Made by a program: the position numbers and the translations under genes
DNA from: Rhynchopus sp. YZ270_cl-10
Lineage: Eukaryota > Euglenozoa > Diplonemea > Diplonemida > Diplonemidae
NCBI GenBank assembly: GCA_964035575.1
Contig: OZ037835.1
Span: forward strand, 1,550,001 to 1,614,000
Length of the DNA: 64,000 nucleotides
Direction: 5' to 3'
In this document: positions 22,094-32,362 of the stretch, one piece after another
Layout of the letters: every line of letters starts with the position of its first letter
How positions within the stretch are numbered: the first letter of the stretch is position 1
Notes under the pieces: model-generated
Told to the model about the DNA's origin: nothing
Seen by the model: only the letters and a program-made list of their open reading frames with translations
Databases searched by the model: none

Positions 22094-22827
22094 TATTAAA
22101 GATGAGGTTAATGAAGAAAGTGGTAATAACTATGCATTGCCGTGAAATAAGGTAGCCTTTTTTTCACGCCACAGCGGATTTCCTGCTGCACTAATGGTTC
22201 CCAAGCGAAGCGAGGGGACCATGTATAAGTATTTACCGAGCGAAGCGAGGTGAATATTATGTGCAGCAGGTAACGAGCACGCCTGCAGAAGTTAAAAAAC
22301 GGCTGCCTCATGACAAGCAATATGTAAGTTTATTCCGATTACACAAAGTAGGGGTAGTCTGCAAGCACCAGCCAAAAAAGAGTGAGATCGGTGATCAGGG
22401 AAAACAAACACCACCACACAACAACTTGACAACCACTAAAGGAATGAATCTACACTAGTGCCTGACAGTTAAACATATTTACATACCTTGTCTTCATCGT
22501 AACCTGCGCCTTCGCTGCTGTCAAGGTGCCTTCTCTGGGTACAGTGCCCAGTGTCCAGTACAGAAAAAAAAATTCGTCTAAAAAATCGAGTACGCAAAAC
22601 CACATTTTAGACATTTTAGACCCCTACAGAGGCTCAAAAGTGCCAAATTTTGCTTTTATGGCCTCAAATCGTAAAAATTAGCTACTACAGTACACGGGGT
22701 ATGACCGTATTTTGGCTGAAATTTTGACTTGAAAATTTTTTTCAACATTTGCCCAATCTGAGGTTTTCTTTGGATTTTTTGGGCCATTTTATGATTCAGT
22801 CATATTCGTGGTCCTTTACCCCCCCCC

Positions 22828-24407
22828 CCCTTAGGGGGTACGACTCCAGCCATTTTTTGCGCACGGAAAATTCATTTGGCATTATCTGGTCATCTCCAAG
22901 GCAACTGCGGGTGAAAAACACCCTCAGAGTGGGTCACAGGGGGCCTGTGGGTCGAAAAACGACCCAGAAGCCACCCCAGAATACAAAAAAATGGAAAAAA
23001 ATAGTGAAAAAACGGCTTTTTGGCGGTTTTGGCCATTTTGGGCAAAATAGCGATTTTTCAAGAAAAAACCAAAAAAACGGTTATTTTTTGACATCACAAA
23101 ACCTCCTTTGGCACAAATATACCCCAAAAGTGGCCTGTGAGTCCATTCTAACCTGTTTCGGACGTATTTGACACTTTTGGAAGTGTTTTTTTTGGTGTTT
23201 TTACATCAAAAAAATGGTATGGCAATGGTATGGCAGCCACTCCGGCATGCTGTTTGACCCATATAGGGGTCAAGAAATGGCCAAAAACCCCCGAAAGAGG
23301 ACCCTGGGAGCCCAGATAGTTCCAAATTTCCACCACATCCCCACCCAAACACCGCAAAAACACGACAGAAAATCGTCTTCAAAAACACACTTTTTTCAAA
23401 AAGGTCATTATGGAGCCTGTCTGACGATAGCGATTTTTCAAGAAAAAACCAAAAAAACGGCTATTTTTTGACATCACAAAACCTCTTTTGGCACAAATAT
23501 GCCCCAAAAGTGGCCTGTGAGTCCATTCCAACCTGTTTTGGACATATTTGACACTTTTGCAAGTGTTTTTTTTGGTGTTTTTACACCCAAAAAAATGGTA
23601 TGGCAATGGTATGGCAGCGCTCCGGCAGCATTCCAGCATGCTGTTTGACCCATATAGGGGTCAAGAAATGGCTAAAAACCCCCGAAAAAGGACCCTGGGA
23701 GCCCAGATAGTTCCAAATTTCCACCACATCCCCACCCAAACACTGCAAAAACACGACAGAAAATCGTCTTAAAAAACACACTTTTTTCAAAAAGGCTATT
23801 ATGGAACCTGCCTGATGACCTTTTTGAAAAAAGTGTGTTTTTTAAGACGATTTTCTGTTGTGTTTTTGCGGTGTTTGGGTGGGGATGTGGTGGAAATTTG
23901 GAAAGATTGTGGTTCCGGGGGCCCTTTTTCGGGGGTTTTAAGCAAAAATATGGCCGAGAATGTGGTCGGAGCAATGGTGGCAGTGCTGTCCAAGGACCGT
24001 CCAAGGATTTTTTGGGGGTGTTTTTCAGCGTGAAAACACCAAAAAAACACTTCCAAAAGTGTCAAATATGTCCAAAACAGGTTGGAATGGACTCACAGGC
24101 CACTTTTGGGGTATATTTGTGCCAAAGAAGGTTATGTGATGTCAAAAAATAACCGTTTTTTTGGTTTTTTCTTGAAAAATCGCTATTTTGCCCAAAATGG
24201 CCAAAACCGCCAAAAAGCCGTTTTTTCACTATTTTTTTCCATTTTTTTGTATTCTGGGGTGGCTTCTGGGTCGTTTTTCGGCCCACAGGCCCCCTGTGAC
24301 CCACTCTGAGGGTGTTTTTCACCCGCAGTTGCCTTGGAAATGACCAGAAGTTTAATAATGAGTTTTTGGTACGAAATTTTATACACAAGTCTATTAGGAG
24401 TCGGACC
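22828..24407. mobile_element. Fold-back element, second large copy
   Basis: Arms begin TAGGGGGTACGACTCCAGCC at the left and run inward through the same blocks as the palindrome at 850-1,968. The right arm ends at GGAGTCGGACCCCCTA. The left side carries an internal ~370-bp tandem duplication (23,190-23,425 resembles 23,560-23,815). Poly(C) tracts flank both ends. It forms the spacer of the giant inverted repeat. No gene. Confidence 0.7.
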
Positions 24408-25745
24408 CCCTACCCCCCCCCCCCCCCCCCCTGATACCGTTTTTTTGCTACACCGTGCGCTGGTCAGAGGATACCTGGTCAGTTGACCAGGTAATATGAC
24501 CAGGTTTTGACCTGGTCAGATTGACCAGGTACACCTGGTCATGACCAGGTATACCTGGTCAATGACCAGGTATTGACCAGGTATACCTGGTCATGACCAG
24601 GTATACCTGGTCAGTGACCAGGTATTTGGCCACTGTGACCAGGTTTTTTTTTTTTTTTGACAACACAAAAATGCCCTTGGTGGGTCCATATGACCTCAAA
24701 ACTGGGCTAAAAGTGCAAATAAAGGCACTTACGAGCAGTTTAGAGCATCTAGAATTTATTCCACGGCTATTAGTGTGCACCCTGTACATTTTGTATGGGC
24801 ATCACCTTAGCAAAAAATCGAAAAATCTCAAAAAAAAAAAAATTTTTTTCGGGAAAAATTTGGCCTCTGGGTTGGGTCTTGGGGCACCGAAAAATGCAAA
24901 AAAACGCAAAATTCGGGTGTTTTGACCATCTGGGGTTTCACCAAATACACGTATTTGAACAATCCTACACTAAACAGTGGTTAGACAAGGCGATTTTTGA
25001 CCAAAGAAAAAATAACTTTTTTGCCCAAAACTGGCCGTGGTAGGTCATAAAATGGCCCAAAAAATCCAAAGAAAACCTCAGATTGGGCAAATGTTGAAAA
25101 AAATTTTCAAGTCAAAATTTCAGCCAAAATACGGTCATACCCCGTGTACTGTAGTAGCTAATTTTTACGATTTGAGGCCATAAAAGCAAAATTTGGCACT
25201 TTTGAGCCTCTGTAGGGGTCTAAAATGTCTAAAATGTGGTTTTGCGTACTCGATTTTTTAGACGAATTTTTTTTTCTGTACTGGACACTGGGCACTGTAC
25301 CCAGAGAAGGCACCTTGACAGCAGCGAAGGCGCAGGTTACGATGAAGACAAGGTATGTAAATATGTTTAACTGTCAGGCACTAGTGTAGATTCATTCCTT
25401 TAGTGGTTGTCAAGTTGTTGTGTGGTGGTGTTTGTTTTCCCTGATCACCGATCTCACTCTTTTTTGGCTGGTGCTTGCAGACTACCCCTACTTTGTGTAA
25501 TCGGAATAAACTTACATATTGCTTGTCATGAGGCAGCCGTTTTTTAACTTCTGCAGGCGTGCTCGTTACCTGCTGCACATAATATTCACCTCGCTTCGCT
25601 CGGTAAATACTTATACATGGCCCCCTCGCTTCGCTTGGGAACCATTAGTGCAGCAGGAAATCCGCTGTGGCGTGAAAAAAAGGCTACCTTATTTCACGGC
25701 AATGCATAGTTATTACCACTTTCTTCATTAACCTCATCTTTAATG

Positions 25746-25933
25746 CTGGAAAATCGTTTAATTTGTCACACTCTAATTAACCGAGTTGAAATATCAGTCA
25801 TAAATGAATTTTGTCACCCCCTCACATTACGTTGGGCGATTTTTTGTGTCTACTTTTTAAAGTACAGCCTTGAGTGATACTGTATTAGGGACGGAAGAAT
25901 TGTAGGTGACAAATTAAACGATTTTACAGTACT
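25746..25933. mobile_element. Tc1/mariner-type MITE, inverted second copy
   Basis: Same MITE as 21,906-22,093, carried in the opposite arm. One flanking TA is altered. Confidence 0.8.
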
Positions 25934-26143
25934 GCGTTTATACACCATAACTTAATCACACCCCACATTTACACTCATCACAGGATCGTGAAATCTGAAC
26001 TGCATCCGTGATTGCGATGAGAAGTTTCGCCGCTCTTCGACATTCTATCAACAACTCAAAAATCCGAAAGGCTTCACCCACATCAATCTATTCTGGGTTT
26101 GTGGACGAAGACCTGGGGGGTGGGAATATTTTGTCAGTCACTG

Positions 26144-26353
26144 CTATTGCCATTTAACCCAGGGAGCATAGCTAGTGCAAGAAATTCGACTTTGGAAACC
26201 TTCCGGAAAGTCTGTCCTCTGCTTGCGGAGGACTAGACACAAGAAAATATTGCGTTCCCCCAGAAAACCAGTGCACATTTCACACTCCTTATGGGTGGTC
26301 TTGTTGCCTTTTTTGTCAACAGTAATTTTGGCCCAGGCATGCTCTTGAAGCAT
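26144..26353 (-). pseudogene. Leftward Cys-containing fragment of CACTA-like copy 3
   Basis: 69 codons from an ATG: HAWAKITVDKKGNKTTHKE, then a C-x2-C pair, then LGERNIFLCLVLRKQRTDFP. The inverted twin lies at 21,482-21,691 on the plus strand, and copies 1 and 2 have diverged versions. It resembles a short zinc-binding end of a transposase, but the length is too small to assign and it is probably a remnant. Confidence 0.35.
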
Positions 26354-27552
26354 GACAATTTAGTGTGTATGGGGCAGGGTGTTGTTTTGTTCTGAATTCT
26401 CTTTGTTATAACATCTAAGTCAATCGCGGGTGGTGGTTTGTGTAGCGTGAGGCACTCTTTTTAGCAAACTTCCTGCGGCTGCTAAAGTGTTATTTCTTCG
26501 GATTTAACAACGTACAGCGTAACATAGTGGTTTAGCCTGGTCGACACAACCTTTGATAGATATGGGATAACCAACCCCCTTCGACCCCTTGTGGGTTCAC
26601 TGAACAAGCCCTCGTGGTAGTTAAACGCGATTGACATTTACATTCCTAGAGATGAAAGAACAAGACAACACTTCTGTACCCGCGCATCAAAATTGTGGAA
26701 AACTTTGCACCCCAAACACCCTCAACAACGCCCGCCAAAAGGCGCCCCTTGTTGCTGGGAGTTGGTTCTCATGATACCTGCACAGCGGGCATTCCTCTGA
26801 GTCCAACGCATGTTTGGCCTGTCTGCGGCGTTGTACTTCAGGTGCACGAAGACAGGGTCTGGTGGTAAATTTTGCGTAGTACTGCGACGTGGTACTGCGT
26901 GGGTCTGGGAACCTGGGTACCTGGGTACAGGAAATTTGTTGTGGAAGACATCAACCACCATGCATTGAGGAGGGTAAGACAGTGTTCGCAGTTTCTACCT
27001 GATAGCATTACAACATTTAACTTCTCCACGGGGGTCTTGGGCCGTTCACTCGGTTCTACCTTGACTACCGGAAGATATTCTTGAGGCCTTTTTGGTCTCT
27101 AGAATATCCGGTCTTCCCGAACGGAGGCACACTTTGTGTGTTACTACGACCTGGCAATTTCCAGCAGTAGGTTAAGTAATCTTTCTTGTAAATTGTTGGA
27201 TCATTATCTCCTCAGTGCATGAATGCCCCACGTGACTGGACACTTTTGTGTTTGTCATGTGGAGCTGTGGTTGCTCTTTCACGACTTTTTTCTTGTTCCT
27301 GGGTACCTGTTCCTGGACCTGGACCTGGGTACCTGGGTACCTGGGTACCTGGTCATAAATCTGACCACCTGGGCGCCTGGGTACTTACCTGGGTAAATGT
27401 GACCAGGTACCTGGTCATCTGACCAGGTACACCTGGTCATGACCAGGTATACCTGGTCATGACCAGGTGTACCTGGTCAGATCTGACCAGGTGTACCTGG
27501 TCATAAATCTGACCAGGTATTACCTGGTCAGACCTCTGACCAGCGCACGGTG

Positions 27553-27904
27553 TAAGTAAGAGAAAACCGAATGGAGTGGGAACGTTAGTGAGAGCGCAGC
27601 GGAAACGATAGTGGGAACGCAACGAGCTTTTTTCATAATATTTTATTCTTCCCCACAAAATATCACGCGCAGAGAAACACTCGTTTTTCACACAGCGCGT
27701 CCGTTTGTTTGTTTTTCTCAAACGACACCTTTTTTCAAAAAATTTGTGGAATTCTTCAGTCAGAAAAACACGAAACCCCCCTGTTTTTGGTCCATAAAGT
27801 GAAGATACACCCCTAAAAAATCAAGAGTGCTCAAAATTTTCACCGCGGGAAATAAAGCTACCTTATCAACTCCAAATTGGACCATAATTTGTTGACGATA
27901 AGCG
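27553..27904. other. AT-rich island edge, no gene seen
   Basis: Lies between the last mobile-element end and the resumption of ankyrin-unit sequence at about 27,905 (GGAATCCCTGCTCC, shared with 32,920). No repeat partner or gene was recognised. Confidence 0.4.
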
Positions 27905-27922
27905 GAATCCCTGCTCCCTCCA

Positions 27923-28075
27923 CACGGTGGACTCTTTCTGGAAAAGGGCAACTCAGAAAGAGGTCCAACAAGAGAGAGTGCTAACTCCCCTTTCACTCCC
28001 GACAGTGGTAGTTGATACTCCCCCTTTTTGGAACTACGGAATAAAGTTGACCTTTTCCAGAAAGAGTCCACCGTG
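27923..28075. mobile_element. 153-bp MITE upstream of ankyrin gene 1
   Basis: Perfect 25-bp inverted ends starting CACGGTGGACTCTTTC and reaching GGAAAAGG. A second copy lies at 32,938-33,091 at the same place relative to ankyrin gene 3. No coding capacity. Confidence 0.9.
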
Positions 28076-28402
28076 CATGAAGCACGGTTGTTTTAATGGG
28101 GCAGGGGGGGTCAATTTGTCCCCCAGAATCTGGGGTTTTTACAGGCGGAAGGAAGTCGTAGCCTGCCTGTTGTGGTGAAGCAGGGTTCGTTCCCCGTGTG
28201 GGAAACACGGTCTGCTCAGCACTCAGAAGCTACCTCCATAAAGGCCGTTAGCCCGGTCTTGTTCGGTCTTGAAAGCCGTGTGCACGCAAAATAGCGTGCC
28301 GACACTCCACTGTGGGGTGTTCGTGTGTAGAGAAATGATGTCTTCCAGCGGTGTGCAGCTCGAGGAGTTCTTGCGCTGCTCCGCTGTTGCATGTGTGTTC
28401 TT

Positions 28403-28431
28403 CGTCCTCTCTCGTTGCAACCTCCTCACAG
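28403..28431 (+). promoter_or_regulatory. Conserved 3' splice-type site before ankyrin ATGs
   Basis: CCTCTCTCGTTGCAACCTCC then TCACAG lies 23-24 nt before the ATG in all four ankyrin genes. In gene 2 the upstream sequence is unrelated, and homology begins only at this tract. That pattern fits an acceptor of a 5'-UTR intron (or trans-splicing), with recombination inside the intron. No donor was identified. Confidence 0.4.
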
Positions 28432-28454
28432 AAGCAGCAACACACAAACACACA

Positions 28455-30131
28455 ATGTCGAAGAAGCGGCACGCAGACAGCACGCAGGACGAGAACCCAC
28501 CAAAGAGAAGACAGCTTTCTGCAGACCAGGTCTTGGTGGAGGCTGTCAGTACTGTCAATACGACTGCTGTGCGGGCGGTCCTTAAGAAAAGTCCACACAG
28601 AAAAACAATGGCCTTCGATGTTGTGCGAGAGGCATGCAGAAGGAACGACGATGAAAGCCTCGTACTGCTTCTTCCGTATGTTGAGACAACGCAGATGGAC
28701 TTTGGGATCCTGCTGAGTGAGTGTGTCCACGCAGACCACGTTGCGTGCACGGAGGTCCTCTTGCAGCATTGGAAGTCTGTCTGCAAGAACACAGCGTTTG
28801 TCCCGCACGAGTCCAAGGGCAACGCAGGTCAGTATGGCTGTCCGGCCATGTGGTCAGACCCTGCAGTGTGTCGTGTCTTGATTGATGCAGGGGCAGACTT
28901 ACATACAAAAAACGAGAAGCAACATTTGCCTCTGCACTATGCTTGCAAAAAAGGAGCACTTGACGTTGTGAAGATGTTGGTGGTTGCAGCAGGTGCGGGA
29001 ACACAGAAGTTCAGAGTCAGAGATGACGAAGGGGAGACATGTCTTTCCATTGCGGCAAAATTTGAGAACACCAAGACTGTGCGCTATCTTGTGGGCTTGC
29101 CAGAGGTGGATGTGAATTACGCGGATAAGTACAACTACACTGCGTTGCAAGCAGCGGTGTGTGATGGGGCAACCGACTCGGTGCAGGTGCTGATTGATGC
29201 GGGTGCAGACATCAACATACTGAACTACGACGGACATTCGCTTCTGCACGATGCTTGTGAATTTGGATCACTCGAAATTGTGAAGATATTGGTCAGTGTG
29301 GGTGCGGGAGTGCGTGTCACAAATGGCGAAAGGCACACGTGTCTTCACGCTGCGGCAGAAGCTGGACACACCGAGATTGTGCGCTATCTTGTGAGCTTGC
29401 CAGATGTCGATGTGAATCAAGAAACTGTAGATAGCTACACTGCGTTGCACCGTGCGGTGATGCATGTAGAACGAGACGTGGTGCAGGTGCTGATTGATGC
29501 AGGTGCAGACATCGACATACAGAACAACGAGGGACGTTCGCCCCTGCTCTCTGCTTGCGTTGAAGGAACATTTGACACGGTGAAGATGTTGGTCAGAGCA
29601 GGTGCGGAAGTGCGTGCCACAGATGACGAAGGGGTCACGTGTCTTCACTATGCCGCACGTCGTCGAGACACCGAGACTGTGCGCTATCTTGTGGGCTTGC
29701 CAGAGGTTGATGTGAATTACGGAGATGCTCACAATCACACTGCGTTGCACCGTGCGGCACTGAATGCGGACACAGACGTGGTGCAGGTGCTGATTGATGC
29801 AGGTGCAGACATCGACACACAGAACAGCGAGGAGGGACGTTCGCCTCTGCACTCTGCTTGCGTTAGAGGAGCACTTGGCGTTGTGAAGATGTTGGTCAGA
29901 GCAGGTGCGGGAGTGCGTGCCACAAGCGAAAACGGGGACACGTGTCTTATCCTTGCAGCATATTTTGGACACACCGAAACTGTGCGCTATCTTGTGGGCT
30001 TCCCAGAGGTGGAACTGAACTACCGAGACACTGAAAACAACTACACTGCGTTGCAGTATGCGATGGAGGGAAAGCACACAGACGTTGCACAGGTGTTGAT
30101 GGACGCACTGTATGTTGCTATTGGAGTTTGA
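28455..30131 (+). CDS. Ankyrin-repeat protein 1 (558 aa)
   Basis: Start chosen at the ATG of MSKKRHADSTQDENPPKRRQ, common to all four paralogues; the frame is open upstream but that part is not conserved in gene 2. The basic clusters KKRH and KRR look like a bipartite nuclear signal. Residues ~30-130 form a shared N-terminal region (VLLQHWKSVCKNTAFVPH). From ~135 to the end there are about 12 ankyrin repeats in a three-repeat super-period: SPLHSAC, TCLHAAA and YTALHRA types. Ankyrin repeats bind proteins; no enzymatic domain is visible. The C-terminus VLMDALYVAIGV is shared. It is the first of four tandem copies; the island of mobile elements lies upstream. Confidence 0.9.
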   Translation: MSKKRHADSTQDENPPKRRQLSADQVLVEAVSTVNTTAVRAVLKKSPHRKTMAFDVVREACRRNDDESLVLLLPYVETTQMDFGILLSECVHADHVACTEVLLQHWKSVCKNTAFVPHESKGNAGQYGCPAMWSDPAVCRVLIDAGADLHTKNEKQHLPLHYACKKGALDVVKMLVVAAGAGTQKFRVRDDEGETCLSIAAKFENTKTVRYLVGLPEVDVNYADKYNYTALQAAVCDGATDSVQVLIDAGADINILNYDGHSLLHDACEFGSLEIVKILVSVGAGVRVTNGERHTCLHAAAEAGHTEIVRYLVSLPDVDVNQETVDSYTALHRAVMHVERDVVQVLIDAGADIDIQNNEGRSPLLSACVEGTFDTVKMLVRAGAEVRATDDEGVTCLHYAARRRDTETVRYLVGLPEVDVNYGDAHNHTALHRAALNADTDVVQVLIDAGADIDTQNSEEGRSPLHSACVRGALGVVKMLVRAGAGVRATSENGDTCLILAAYFGHTETVRYLVGFPEVELNYRDTENNYTALQYAMEGKHTDVAQVLMDALYVAIGV

Positions 30132-30679
30132 GACATGCTCACGTACCTCGTGACTTCGACTCTCAGATGCGTCTGTTAGCTGCGCTGGAGGTGGTGTTTC
30201 AGTTGCATGGTAGTCAAAACAGGTTTTATTCTCCACACCGTCACACCTTCAGGAAAAATATCATTTTCTTTATTTTCTTCCAGACACACTGGGTTTTTTG
30301 TTTCTTCGCTAATTATTTTTATCAATAATGTTTTCCCCCCACCTTCGCCAGAAACGTTTTGATGTCATGACTGTAACTTCTTGTACTGAGGAAAGGGTTT
30401 CGCTTACTAGAGAGAGCCCAGTGCAGGAAGGGCTTGACCGTGGAAAAAGCAGGAGAAAAAGGGTTTGTTTGCTTCTTGATGTACGTTACCATCCCACGTC
30501 ATCACGTTTTTGATTGGGGCGAAATGAACGGACCTTTTCGTGCGGAGCGCGAATGACTTTTGTTGTCACCGTTTTGGACATACCTTTATATCTTCACAGT
30601 TTTGGGGGAAAAGGGTTCTCTCATGACCGTCCTCTCTCGTTGCAACCTCCTCACAGAAGCAGCAACACACAAACACACA
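30132..30679. repeat. Inter-ankyrin spacer, conserved unit
   Basis: Starts with GACATGCTCACGTACCTCGTG after the stop codon, includes TTTTATTCTCCACACCGT, then the upstream block that also forms 20-297. A TTTATATC stretch near 30,584 may act as a TATA-like element. The same order recurs after gene 2. Confidence 0.7.
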
Positions 30680-32362
30680 ATGTCGAAGAAGCGGCACGCA
30701 GACAGCACGCAGGACGAGAACCCACCAAAGAGAAGACAGCTTTCTGCAGACCAGGTCTTGGTGGAGGCTGTCAGTACTGTCAATACGACTGCTGTGCGTG
30801 CGGTCCTTAAGAAAAGGCCATACGGAAAAACAATGGCCTTCGATGTTGTGCGAGAGGCATGCAGAAGGAACGACGATGAAAGCCTCGTACTGCTGCTTCC
30901 GTATGTTGAGACAACGCAGATGGACTTTGGGATCCTGCTGAGTGAGTGTGTCCACGCAGACCACGTTGCGTGCACGGAGGTCCTCTTGCAGCATTGGAAG
31001 TCAGTCTGCAAGAACACAGCCTTTGTCCCGCACGGCGCAGGTGAGCACTCGTTTTCTATAGATTTTGATTGTCCGGCCATGTGGTCAGACCCTGCAGTGT
31101 GTCGTGTCTTGATTGATGCAGGGGCAGACTTACATACAAAGAACGAGAAGCAACATTTGCCTCTGCACTATGCTTGCAGTGAAGGAGCACTTGGCGTTGT
31201 GAAGATGTTGGTTGCAGCAGGTGCGGGAACACAGAATTTCAAAGTCGCAGATGACGAAGGGGAGACATGTCTTTCCATTGCGGCAAAATTTGAGAACACC
31301 AAGACTGTGCGCTATCTTGTGGGCTTGCCAGAGGTGGATGTGAATTACGCGGATAAGTACAACTACACTGCATTGCAAGCAGCGGTGCGTGAGAAGGCAA
31401 CAGACGTGGTGCAGGTGCTGATTGATGCCGGTGCAGACATCAACATACTGAACAACTACGGACATTCGCTTCTGCACGATGCTTGTGAATTTGGATCACT
31501 CGAAATTGTGAAGATGTTGGTCAGTGTGGGTGCGGGAGTGCGTGTCACAAATGGCGAAAGGCACACGTGTCTTCACGCTGCGGCAGAAGCTGGACACACC
31601 GAGATTGTGCGCTATCTTGTGAGCTTGCCAGATGTCGATGTGAATCAAGAAACTGTAGATAGCTACACTGCGTTGCACCGTGCGGTGATACATGTAGAAC
31701 GAGACGTGGTGCAGGTGCTGATTGATGCAGGTGCAGACATCGACACACAGAACAACGAGGGACGTTCGCCCCTGCTCTCTGCTTGCGTTGAAGGAACATT
31801 TGACACGGTGAAGATGTTGGTCAGAGCAGGTGCGGAAGTGCGTGCCACAGATGACGAAGGGGTCACGTGTCTTCACTATGCCGCATGTCGTCGTGGACAC
31901 ACCGAGACTGTGCGCTATCTTGTGGGCTTGCCAGAGGTTGATGTGAATCACAGAGATGCTCACAATCACACTGCGTTGCACCGTGCGGCGCTGAATGCGA
32001 ACACATACGCAGTGCAGGTGCTGATTGATGCAGGTGCAGACATCAACACACAGAACAGCGAGGAGGGACGTTCGCCTCTGCACTCTGCTTGCGCTTCAGG
32101 AGCACTTGGCGTTGTGAAGATGTTGGTCAGAGCAGGTGCGGGAGTGCGTGCCACAAGCGACGACGGGGACACGTGTCTTATACTTGCAGCAGTTTTTGGA
32201 CACACCGAGATTGTCGCTTATCTTGTGGGCTTGCCTGAGGTGGAACTGAATCACCGAGACACTGAAAACAACTACACTGCGTTACAGTATGCGGTGCAGG
32301 AAAAGCACACAGGAGTTGCACAGGTGTTGATGGATGCACTGTATGTTGTGTTTGGAGTTTGA
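30680..32362 (+). CDS. Ankyrin-repeat protein 2 (560 aa)
   Basis: Very close paralogue of ankyrin protein 1, with the same start MSKKRHADSTQDENPPKRRQ and about 12 ankyrin repeats. It differs in a short stretch after VPHG (AGEHSFSIDFD instead of the ESKGNAGQYG of gene 1), which is a variable spot in all four genes. The upstream region is a different join: the block of 30,310-30,605 is fused directly to the conserved splice-type tract. The near identity of long repeats between genes 1 and 2 suggests recent duplication or gene conversion. Confidence 0.9.
   Translation: MSKKRHADSTQDENPPKRRQLSADQVLVEAVSTVNTTAVRAVLKKRPYGKTMAFDVVREACRRNDDESLVLLLPYVETTQMDFGILLSECVHADHVACTEVLLQHWKSVCKNTAFVPHGAGEHSFSIDFDCPAMWSDPAVCRVLIDAGADLHTKNEKQHLPLHYACSEGALGVVKMLVAAGAGTQNFKVADDEGETCLSIAAKFENTKTVRYLVGLPEVDVNYADKYNYTALQAAVREKATDVVQVLIDAGADINILNNYGHSLLHDACEFGSLEIVKMLVSVGAGVRVTNGERHTCLHAAAEAGHTEIVRYLVSLPDVDVNQETVDSYTALHRAVIHVERDVVQVLIDAGADIDTQNNEGRSPLLSACVEGTFDTVKMLVRAGAEVRATDDEGVTCLHYAACRRGHTETVRYLVGLPEVDVNHRDAHNHTALHRAALNANTYAVQVLIDAGADINTQNSEEGRSPLHSACASGALGVVKMLVRAGAGVRATSDDGDTCLILAAVFGHTEIVAYLVGLPEVELNHRDTENNYTALQYAVQEKHTGVAQVLMDALYVVFGV

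Larger units (their letters stand above)
20047..22794 (-). repeat. Left arm of giant inverted repeat (reverse partial CACTA-like copy)
   Basis: Near-identical inverted copy of 25,046-27,552. It begins with CACCGTGCGCTGGTCAGA and TGACCAGGT/ACCTGGTCA palindromes, then a long 8-bp array, then element body. The only large difference between arms is the array length. A mariner-like MITE (21,906-22,093) is present in both arms, so duplication came after its insertion. Confidence 0.9.
24451..27552 (+). mobile_element. CACTA-like element, copy 3 (complete)
   Basis: Both ends carry CACCGTGCGCTGGTCAGA in inverted orientation. Subterminal zones (24,470-24,650 and 27,345-27,540) consist of TGACCAGGT/ACCTGGTCA palindromes. 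Like copy 1, it has element-internal motifs, a short 8-bp array at the right, and splice-like junctions (donor AAGACAAG/GTATGTAA near 25,352; acceptor TGGTGCTTGCAG near 25,481). The leftward block ending in RKQRTDFP lies at 26,144-26,353 (minus strand) and is open. Its distal ~2.5 kb is duplicated in inverse as 20,047-22,794. Confidence 0.65.
25046..27552 (+). repeat. Right arm of giant inverted repeat
   Basis: Inverted partner of 20,047-22,794. Comparing stretches by eye I find only scattered single-base differences apart from the 8-bp array. Confidence 0.9.
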
